Source: JBAWAP01 sp049589355
GTDB taxonomy: Bacteria; Chloroflexota; Anaerolineae; VGOG01
Direction of reading: 5' to 3'
Length of the DNA: 18,764 nt
NCBI GenBank assembly: GCA_049589355.1
Contig: JBAWAP010000001.1
Location: 1 to 18,764 of the forward strand
Within the stretch, counting starts at the first letter, position 1. Every line of letters starts with the position of its first letter. Position numbers and translations under genes: made by a program. The notes under the pieces were generated by a model. It was given only the letters and a program-made list of their open reading frames with translations. It was not told where the DNA came from and did no database searches. This document shows positions 13,444 through 18,764 of the stretch, in pieces.

Positions 13444-14853
13444 ATGACACGAGATGAACTTCTGCATCTGATCGCCCAAGGCGAAGGCCAACGGTTGGAA
13501 TTCAAGCGCTCCCTGGCTGAGCTAGAGGATGCCGTGTGCACCATTGCCGCCTTCGCCAACGCCGAGGGCGGCACGCTGCTCTTTGGCGTGCGGGCTGACG
13601 GGACAGCGGTTGGTGTGACTCTGGGGGTCAATACCCGTGAGCAGGTGGTCAACATCATCGTGGACAACACCGACCCGCCCCTGTACCCGCAGGTGGAGTA
13701 CCTGGAACTGGACGGGCGAACAGTCATCGCTGTGACCGTAGCGGCCGGCCACGACCGGCCCCACCTGGCCTACGGGCGAGCCTACCGGCGAGTGGGCGCG
13801 GTCACGGCCCAACTGTCGCGGGACGAACAGCGACGCCTGCTCCTAGAGAGCCGCCCCCGCTTTGACGACCAGCCCAGCGGAGCGTCCCTGGACGACATTG
13901 ACCCCGCCCACGTGCGCCGTTTCCTGGAGATGGCGGTTCGCCGGGGCCGTTTGCCCGCGGACTTGGCCGACCTGTCCGTGACCGAAGCCCTGCGTCGCCT
14001 GAAGGTGCTGCGCGTCGTGGACGGCCGCCTGACGCCGACGATGGCTGCCGTGCTCCTCTTCGCCCGGGAACCTCAGCAGTTCGTGCCCCAGAGTGTGGTG
14101 GGCCTGGCCCGTTTCCCCGACACCACCAGGGGCACTACTCAGATCGTGGATCGGGCGGACGTCGAAGGCGACCTGGCTGAGATCATTGACCGCGCCGAGG
14201 CCTTTGTGCGTCGCAACACCCGCATCGCCTCCAAGATCTACCACGCCCGGCGAGCGGAGATCACCGAGTACCCTTCCCCGGCCATCCGTGAAGGCATCGC
14301 TAACGCCGTGATCCACCGCGACTACTGGCAGGCCGGCAGCCGGACGCAAGTGGCCGTCTACGCCGACCGGATTGAGGTAGAAAACCCCGGTGGGCTGCTG
14401 CCTCCGATCACAGTGGAGACCCTGGGCCATACGCCCCCCGTCTGGCGCAATCCGGACTTGGCCGGATTGCTCTACCGGCTGGGGTACATTGAGCAATTCG
14501 GCACAGGCATAGAGCGCATGCGGCGAGACATGCGGGCCCACGGCTTGCCGGAACCCCGCTTTGAGGCCGGCCCCGGCTGGTTCAGAGTGACCTTCCCAGG
14601 ACCAGGGGAGCACATTCTTGACCTGATCCCTGAGGAAGGCGTCACCGACCTGCGGGCTCTGGGCCTGAACGAGCGACAGATAGAGGCGTTGGCGCTGATG
14701 GTGAACGAAGGAAAAGAACTAACCAACAGCCTTTATCAGACATTGTTCCATGTGTCCAGACGAACGGCCTTAAGAGATCTGACTGGGTTAGTAGCCACTG
14801 GCTGGGTTCAGCAATGCGGTACACGCAAGGGAACAATCTACGTTGCGCAGTAG
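13444..14853 (+). CDS. COG2865-family protein: AlbA_2 + HATPase_c_4 + wHTH (cassette D, intact)
   Basis: A 469-aa paralogue of the 2719-4137 protein. The AlbA_2 domain starts EGQRLEFKRSLAEL and contains FANAEGGTLLFGV. The HATPase_c_4 region has EGIANAVIHRDYW from residue 283 and FGTGIERMRRDM. The conserved linker ILDLIPEEGVTDLRALGLNE leads into a wHTH from residue 408, with recognition-helix region VSRRTALRDLTGLV. It starts 31 nt after the methyltransferase, with AGGGA six bases before the ATG, and is likely the last gene of that operon. This suggests a regulatory or accessory role for the nuclease/HerA/methyltransferase system. Its first 285 bp plus 27 bp of leader are duplicated at 15042-15327. 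GGCGCATAAC iterons begin six bases after its stop. Confidence 0.85.
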   Translation: MTRDELLHLIAQGEGQRLEFKRSLAELEDAVCTIAAFANAEGGTLLFGVRADGTAVGVTLGVNTREQVVNIIVDNTDPPLYPQVEYLELDGRTVIAVTVAAGHDRPHLAYGRAYRRVGAVTAQLSRDEQRRLLLESRPRFDDQPSGASLDDIDPAHVRRFLEMAVRRGRLPADLADLSVTEALRRLKVLRVVDGRLTPTMAAVLLFAREPQQFVPQSVVGLARFPDTTRGTTQIVDRADVEGDLAEIIDRAEAFVRRNTRIASKIYHARRAEITEYPSPAIREGIANAVIHRDYWQAGSRTQVAVYADRIEVENPGGLLPPITVETLGHTPPVWRNPDLAGLLYRLGYIEQFGTGIERMRRDMRAHGLPEPRFEAGPGWFRVTFPGPGEHILDLIPEEGVTDLRALGLNERQIEALALMVNEGKELTNSLYQTLFHVSRRTALRDLTGLVATGWVQQCGTRKGTIYVAQ

Positions 14854-14859
14854 TGAGAC

Positions 14860-14901
14860 GGCGCATAACGGCTCAAAATGGCGCATATTGTGGCGCATAA
14901 C
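14860..14901 (+). repeat. Cassette D iterons, GGCGCATAAC-type (20/12 spacing)
   Basis: GGCGCATAAC at 14860, GGCGCATATT at 14880 and GGCGCATAAC at 14892. Spacing is 20 then 12, as in cassettes B, C and E but with an unrelated word. The last unit ends five bases before the ATG of an HsdM-like remnant. Confidence 0.85.
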
Positions 14902-14906
14902 GACCT

Positions 14907-14951
14907 ATGACCAAACAATCCCTCTCCTCCGACATCTGGCGCGCCTGCAAC
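14907..14951 (+). pseudogene. N-terminal scrap of a type I restriction methylase (HsdM-like)
   Basis: ATG at 14907 encodes MTKQSLSSDIWRACN, which resembles the conserved N-terminal helix of HsdM-type N6-methylases (LSSxIWxACDxLR). The reading frame is then cut by an interspersed CPERSEG-type repeat. No further HsdM, HsdS or HsdR sequence is in the window. If correct, the cassette D iterons once sat directly at the start of a type I restriction operon. Confidence 0.45.
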
Positions 14952-15008
14952 CCTTCGGGCTGAGCCCCCTTCACTGCGTTCAGGGCAAGCCCTCAGGGCG
15001 AAGCCGAA
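14951..15008 (+). repeat. CPERSEG-type interspersed repeat
   Basis: The minus strand reads FALRACPERSEGGSARR, the signature of a dispersed element frequent in Chloroflexota and some other phyla. It contains paired TTCGGGCTGAG/CTCAGGGCGAAG-like arms. It truncates the HsdM scrap and lies about 60 nt ahead of a truncated COG2865 gene. Confidence 0.65.
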
Positions 15009-15070
15009 TACTCTCCGATGACGGCACACCGAAGCAGCGGTAGAACCGAGGACATGACCAGGGAAGCAAC

Positions 15071-15325
15071 ATGACACGAGACGAACTTCTGCATCTGATC
15101 GCCCAAGGGGAAGGGCAACGCCTGGAATTCAAGCGCTCCCTGGCTGAGCTAGAGGATGCCGTGGGCACCACTGCCGCCTTCGCCAACGCTGAGGGCGACA
15201 CACTGCTCTTCGGCGTGCGGGCCGACGGCACGCTGATCGGGGTGAGTCTGGGGGCCAACACCCGCGAGCAGGTGGTCAACATCATTGTGGACAACACCGA
15301 TCCACCCCTGTACCCGCAAGTCGAG
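15071..15325 (+). pseudogene. N-terminal fragment of a COG2865-family gene
   Basis: Starts MTRDELLHLIAQGEGQRLEF and follows the intact copy at 13444 closely through NTREQVVNIIVDNTDPPLYP, then breaks after QVEY. The leader before the ATG is duplicated too (CAGGGAAGC and upstream bases). The frame ends at 15349 in unrelated sequence. The missing middle has been replaced by a nucleotidyltransferase gene pair. The C-terminal part of a copy of this family reappears at 16248-16535, so one gene appears split by insertion plus deletion. Confidence 0.8.
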
Positions 15326-15329
15326 TACG

Positions 15330-15866
15330 ATGAACCATTCAAATCTTGAGATATTCCCAGAAGAAGAAAAACTCGTCGCCGAGTTAGGGTTGCTGGGTAT
15401 CCGCTACCTTTCGCGGCAGTCACCCTAACAGGCGGGAAAGGTGCGCCCCCCGGAGACACTGCTGGCCGACCTGGTACGACAACCCAGTGCCCGTGTCCGC
15501 GCGGCCGTGATCGCTGTCTTGCTCGCTCATCCAGAGTACGCGGAGGCCGTGCCTGCGGCGCTGGAGAAACTACAATCTTATGAGCGGCTGATCCTTCAGG
15601 GGTTCTATATGGCGGCTGTGCTCCTCCAACAGGAACACGTCCATCGCCTGCGACCTTTGCTGGCGGCGCGGTGGCGATGGCTGCCGGATCTGTTCTCAAC
15701 GGAATGGGGCTTACCAGCCGATGGAACACCCCGCGAGAGACTGGACGCGCTGGCGCGCGAACACCGGCGCCGGGCACAAGCAACGGTGAACTGGGCAGGA
15801 ACCTACGAGCAAGTGGCACGCCAACTATTGCGTCAATGGGAGGTACAAACCCAATGGAACCGGTGA
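15330..15866 (+). pseudogene. Unknown partner gene of the nucleotidyltransferase, interrupted by TAA
   Basis: ATG 15330 gives MNHSNLEIFPEEEKLVAELG and LLGIRYLSRQSP, then TAA at 15426. The same frame goes on QAGKVRPPETLLADLVRQPS with no shift, to a TGA at 15864. The two halves read as one protein of about 178 aa, so a single substitution (GAA or CAA to TAA) probably made the stop. A GTG at 15441 could still produce the last 141 aa. The protein is helical with Leu/Ala-rich repeats (HEAT-like). It overlaps the nucleotidyltransferase start by 13 nt, as in toxin-antitoxin-like pairs. The family is not firmly recognised. Confidence 0.6.
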
Positions 15867-16247
15867 CCCTGGATACGTTGCAGTCCTTCCTCCAGCGTCT
15901 GGGCGAACGCTATCCCAGCGCGGGCATCCTCTATTTGCTGGGAGGCAGCGCGCTTCGTCCCCCTACCCCCGCAGGCTCACGAACGACGGCGGCTGGTCGG
16001 GCGCTATGGGCAACTGGACGTGTACATCTTTGATCCGTACAGCATCGCGCTGAGCAAGATTGCACGTGGTTTCGAAGCCGACCTGGAAGACATAATGTTC
16101 CTGCTGCACGAGGGCCTGATCGAGTTTGGGGAATTGGAGCGTCATTTCAATGCCATCCTGCCTGACGTACCCAAGGCTGACATCATCCCCAGAGAGTTCT
16201 GTGATTACTTTGAAGAAATCCGCCGCAGACTCGTGGAATGTGACTGA
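15854..16247 (+). pseudogene. Nucleotidyltransferase-like gene with internal deletion
   Basis: The 5' part reads MEPVTLDTLQSFLQRLGERY and ILYLLGGSAL, the start of a MNT/DUF6036-type nucleotidyltransferase. The frame then breaks at about 15954, and another frame continues FVPLPPQAHERRRLVGRYGQ, LDVYIFDPYSIALSKIARG and LEDIMFLLHEGLIEF, up to TGA at 16245. The second part is the normal C-terminal half of the same family. The segment between, which carries the catalytic Asp residues after the GGSAL motif, is missing, so the enzyme cannot be active. Together with the overlapping upstream gene it looks like a dead toxin-antitoxin-like unit. Confidence 0.65.
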
Positions 16248-16535
16248 TTGCTGAGGCCGCATCGCCTCCAAGTGACCTTCCCAGGGCCGGGGGAACGCAT
16301 CCTCGATCTCATTCCAGAAGAGAGAGTGACCGACCTGCGCGCCCTGGGCCTGAAGGAGCGGCAGATCGAAGCGTTGCGGCTGATGGTGAATGAAGGAAGA
16401 GAACTGACAAACAAACAGTATCGCCAATTGTTTGATGTCACCAATGTCACTGCCTTTCGTGATTTAAGTCAACTGGTAAAATTGGGCCAAGTCAAGGTCA
16501 TTGGCTCAGGGCGGGGCCGTAAATACATAGCGTGA
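16248..16535 (+). pseudogene. Orphan C-terminal part of a COG2865-family protein (cassette E)
   Basis: Homology to the family starts at about LQVTFPGPGERILDLIPEE (near 16266) and runs through TDLRALGLKERQIEALRLMV into a wHTH. The helix-turn-helix reads ELTNKQYRQLFDV with recognition-helix region VTNVTAFRDLSQLV, and the wing is VKVIGSGRGRKYIA. It begins one base after the nucleotidyltransferase remnant and looks like the 3' half of a gene whose 5' part is at 15071-15325. A TTG at 16248 could start a 95-aa product, so a free wHTH domain may still be made. TGTAATGATT iterons begin 15 nt after the stop. Confidence 0.75.
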
Positions 16536-16550
16536 AACAGCATCTACGGA

Positions 16551-16592
16551 TGTAATGATTAGCCGAAAAATGTAATGGTTCATGTAATGATT
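16551..16592 (+). repeat. Cassette E iterons, TGTAATGATT-type (20/12 spacing)
   Basis: TGTAATGATT at 16551, TGTAATGGTT at 16571 and TGTAATGATT at 16583, each preceded by A. Spacing is 20 then 12. The last unit ends 26 nt before the ATG of the 281-aa gene, so a bound protein could block or activate that gene's transcription or translation. Confidence 0.85.
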
Positions 16593-16618
16593 TCACACGC
16601 CTGAGGAGGCATAACACC

Positions 16619-17464
16619 ATGAACCTGTCCACTGAAGATACCCAACTGTTCTACAAGCTCCGCTGGGCCTTGCTGGCTTACGCCAACCGGCACCTGAAGG
16701 TCATCCCCCAGGCCACCGCCGCCGAGGAGATCAGCAAGCAGCCTGTCGAGCAGATCGCCAAGCTGCGCGACGCACTTTATGCTAAACCCAATCTGCTGGA
16801 ACGTTTTGTGGCCGAGAACCCGGAGCGGTTTTCGCCCCAGGAACTGATCATCGTCGCCAGTTGGCGTCACCGGGTCAGCGGCGATTTTTACATCATGCGC
16901 CACCTGAAGCCGTACACCGTCTTCATGAGCGGCAAAGGGCCGACCCACCTTTACGGTGTTCTGGGGCTTTGTGACCCGCTAGAGGTGGTGACGGGAGGTG
17001 CCCCATTGCCAATCCTGGCGCAAGCGACCCTGTTGCCCTTCCGTGACCGCATCGTCTATGATGGGATCCTGAACTTTTATCGCATCACTTTCGGCAGGGG
17101 CATCCGGACCAGCCTGACCGAGGAGTACAACCGTCTGAAGGAGCGCGAGGGAATCATCGAGCAACTGGCCGGCCCGACAGGGGAGGCCCAGATGCGCACC
17201 AGCCTGGACCGCAAGGCCCCGCGCAAGCCGGCCCCAGACTGGCGACCAGCCGTGGACGAAATCGTCGCCCAGACGGAGAAGATGCGCCAGACCGACACCA
17301 AACTGCAAGGCGCAGCGTTCGGCCTGCTGCGTGCCGCCGCCAGCCTGGCCCAGGCCACGCTCCAGGAAAAGGACGCGGAGGCGGAAGCAACCCGCCGCCT
17401 GCGCTCGGTGCGGACAGCGCTGACCAAACTGGAGAAGTTGCTGTACGAAGAAGAGTACGGGTAA
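16619..17464 (+). CDS. Unknown 281-aa protein downstream of cassette E iterons
   Basis: An intact open frame with a very strong ribosome-binding site (GAGGAGG, nine bases before the ATG). It starts MNLSTEDTQLFYKLRWALLA. The first half mixes helices with a compact region (PQELIIVASWRHRVSGDFYI, RHLKPYTVFM); the C-terminal third is highly charged and helical, with a coiled-coil-like end (AEATRRLRSVRTALTKLEKL). There is no signal peptide, transmembrane segment or catalytic motif that I recognise. Its position directly after the cassette E iterons makes it a candidate target of a wHTH regulator. It is not part of the nuclease/HerA operon. Confidence 0.65.
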   Translation: MNLSTEDTQLFYKLRWALLAYANRHLKVIPQATAAEEISKQPVEQIAKLRDALYAKPNLLERFVAENPERFSPQELIIVASWRHRVSGDFYIMRHLKPYTVFMSGKGPTHLYGVLGLCDPLEVVTGGAPLPILAQATLLPFRDRIVYDGILNFYRITFGRGIRTSLTEEYNRLKEREGIIEQLAGPTGEAQMRTSLDRKAPRKPAPDWRPAVDEIVAQTEKMRQTDTKLQGAAFGLLRAAASLAQATLQEKDAEAEATRRLRSVRTALTKLEKLLYEEEYG

Positions 17465-17553
17465 GAACAGGCAATGCTTCTTTAGCCGAAGCAGGAGAAA
17501 GAGAATAGGGAGGTCCAATGGCCTCTCTCACAACCAAAAGGAGACTATAACTC

Positions 17554-18606
17554 GTGAAAGAAACAGCACCAACCACAGCCGACTGGCAAGCCCTCTACCA
17601 GGCAGCCCTGGAGTTCAAAGAGATCGAGGCCTGGACCTGGATGTACGACTCCGATGTGTTCGGGGTGCAGAATCCGGTCAGCGGGGAAATTGGGTACTGT
17701 TGCATCATGGGCGCTTTGGGGGAGATGTTTGCCCTGGCCGTGTACCTGGGCAGCGAGGGGTTGGAGAGCTACATGCGAATCGCGTCCGAGCCTCCTCTGG
17801 ATCCTTCCGAAGCCTTTGAAGAGCTCCTGCTGCAGAAGTGTCTGATGGCTTCCTTTGCCAACAGAGAAGAGCTGGCAAAGGAAGACTACCAGGTGATCAA
17901 ACGCCTGGGCCTGAAGTTTCGAGGGAGAATCGCCTGGCCGCTGTTCCGCAGCTACCGTCCGGCATACCATCCCTAGTACCTGACCGCCGACGAGGCCAGG
18001 TTTCTCACCCTGGCCCTGCAACAGGCGAGGGAGGTCTGCCTCCGTTTCCGGGAAGACCCTGCCCTCTTCGATCCGCCCAACGAGGAGCTCTGGTTCGTCA
18101 GGGTACCAGAAGAAACGGAGGAGGGCCTCTCCTGGAGAGATGCCTGGTTGGAGCCCGCCTTGCTGGAGGAGGAAGAGCTCCCGGACGTGCCCATAGACGA
18201 GGTTCGTCTGGCCAGGCTCAAGAAGGCGGCCCAGCCTATGGATGCTATCTGGGAGATGGACTTCTTCCTCTCACCCTCCGCTGTGCAGGAGAAGAAGGGC
18301 GAAAGACCCTACCACCACTACATGACCATGACGGCGGATCACAGGTCGGGCCTCATCTTCGGCACCGACCTGGCCTCCCCTGAAACCTACCTGGCAGAGT
18401 TTCCTGAGCGATTTCTGGCTCTGGCCGAAAGGTTGAAACAGATGCCGGCCGAGCTTTGGGTCAAGAGGGAGGAAGCCTACGATCTGTTGGAGCCCATCAC
18501 CTCCCGCCTGGGGATTGACCTGTATCTGGTTGATGAACTGGAGGCTCTGGAAGAAGCCCGGGCTGCTTTGGGGCGGTTCATGGGCGTACCTGACTTGCCG
18601 TGGTGA
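17554..18606 (+). pseudogene. DUF7309/DUF6930-like protein gene interrupted by an in-frame TAG
   Basis: GTG 17554 has AAAAGGAG about ten bases upstream. The frame encodes WMYDSDVFGVQNPVSGEIGY, then CCIMGALGEMFALAVYLG, typical of a DUF7309 N-terminal half, and meets TAG at codon 141 (17974-17976). The same frame then continues YLTADEARFLTLALQQAREV and a DUF6930-like second half (RPYHHYMTMTADHRSGLIFG) to TGA at 18604. The context AYHP-stop-YLT suggests TGG (Trp) changed to TAG. The full product would be about 350 aa. Without readthrough only a 140-aa fragment is made; an internal ATG at 18148 could give a C-terminal piece. The biochemical role of this family is unknown to me. Confidence 0.7.
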
Positions 18607-18613
18607 TCCGCCG

Positions 18614-18640
18614 TTCACGTTTCACGTTTGACGTTTCACG
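18614..18640 (+). repeat. Short tandem repeat, 7-bp unit TTCACGT
   Basis: TTCACGT, TTCACGT, TTGACGT, TTCACG in tandem directly after the DUF6930-like gene. Such ACGTTTC runs are frequent intergenic repeats. The rest of 18641-18729 shows a weak CCCT/AGGG hairpin and no clear gene. Confidence 0.6.
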
Positions 18641-18729
18641 ACTCCCCTGAAAAAAGGGCAATTTCCAAATCCTTTGGGTGAGGGTGGTGTTATAGATGTT
18701 GGATTCTATTCTATCTAAGTGAGGGAACG

Positions 18730-18764
18730 ATGTTTCGACCAAATAACTCCCATCTCCAGAGACC
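18730..18764 (+). CDS. Possible transposase N-terminus, cut by window edge
   Basis: ATG 18730 opens MFRPNNSHLQR up to the edge, with GAGGGAA just upstream. The first residues resemble the start of IS1182-like transposases (M-x-x-PNN-x-x-LQ). Only 11 residues are visible, so this is tentative; no inverted-repeat end of an insertion sequence could be confirmed. Confidence 0.3.
   Translation, partial: MFRPNNSHLQR

Noticed and set aside
5455..14853. Naming the operon as BREX or DISARM
   Set aside because: The defining components (PglZ and BrxC; DrmA and DrmB) are not visible, so only resemblance is claimed.
17475..17493. Hairpin TGCTTC/GAAGCA after the 281-aa gene as a terminator
   Set aside because: The 6-bp stem with a 7-nt loop has no following T-run; too weak to call.
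5065..17976. Stop-codon recoding (selenocysteine, pyrrolysine or altered code) to explain interrupted frames
   Set aside because: TGA, TAA and TAG each occur once in already decayed or accessory genes, while the intact genes use all three as normal stops; no SECIS-like element was seen.

Overview
The window is a defence-type accessory island set between housekeeping-like genes, in a GC-rich bacterium that is probably a member of the Chloroflexota (Anaerolineae-like). That assignment is inference. It rests on a secreted LysM protein with a Thr-Pro tail, an SDR-type threonine dehydrogenase, and two interspersed repeats common in such genomes: a CPERSEG-type repeat at 14951-15008 and an SPLPDLGEG-type palindrome at 11899-11924.

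Left flank (1-1977): two minus-strand genes (a degenerate receiver-domain protein, then a LysM protein running off the edge) diverge from an NAD-dependent L-threonine 3-dehydrogenase. Both directions have clear -35/-10 promoters.

Region 2057-5163 is a mosaic of whole, truncated and shuffled copies of one gene family. The family is COG2865: an AlbA_2/Schlafen-type N-terminal domain, a HATPase_c_4 domain and a C-terminal winged helix-turn-helix (wHTH). Only the copy at 2719-4137 is intact here. Three copies of an unidentified C-terminal tail (GVAYRCGGIEELVG-like) lie between the fragments.

Region 5194-14853 holds a small unknown gene and then a promoter-led, tightly packed operon: a single-HKD PLD-type nuclease, an AAA-type ATPase, a HerA-like ATPase, a 411-aa unknown protein, a 1173-aa N6-adenine DNA methyltransferase, and a second intact COG2865 gene. 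It looks like a methyltransferase/HerA/PLD anti-phage system. It is not canonical BREX or DISARM, because no PglZ, DrmA or DrmB is present.

Region 14854-18606 holds an HsdM N-terminal scrap, a COG2865 gene split into N- and C-terminal fragments by a decayed nucleotidyltransferase gene pair, an unknown 281-aa gene, and a DUF7309/DUF6930-like gene interrupted by an in-frame TAG. A possible transposase start lies at the right edge.

Main observation: every wHTH 3' end of the COG2865 family is followed, within 0-16 nt of its stop codon, by a small array of 9-10-bp direct repeats. The repeat differs from copy to copy. Four copies with four different repeat words (GTACACGATT, TCACACGATT, GGCGCATAAC, TGTAATGATT) keep exactly the same site spacing of 20 then 12 bp. 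Two other copies use 11-12-bp periods (ATGACCATT, ATGCGGCATT). The two wHTHs most alike in sequence have the most similar repeats. I infer modular 'wHTH plus cognate operator' specificity cassettes that recombine in this island and probably control neighbouring restriction or defence genes.
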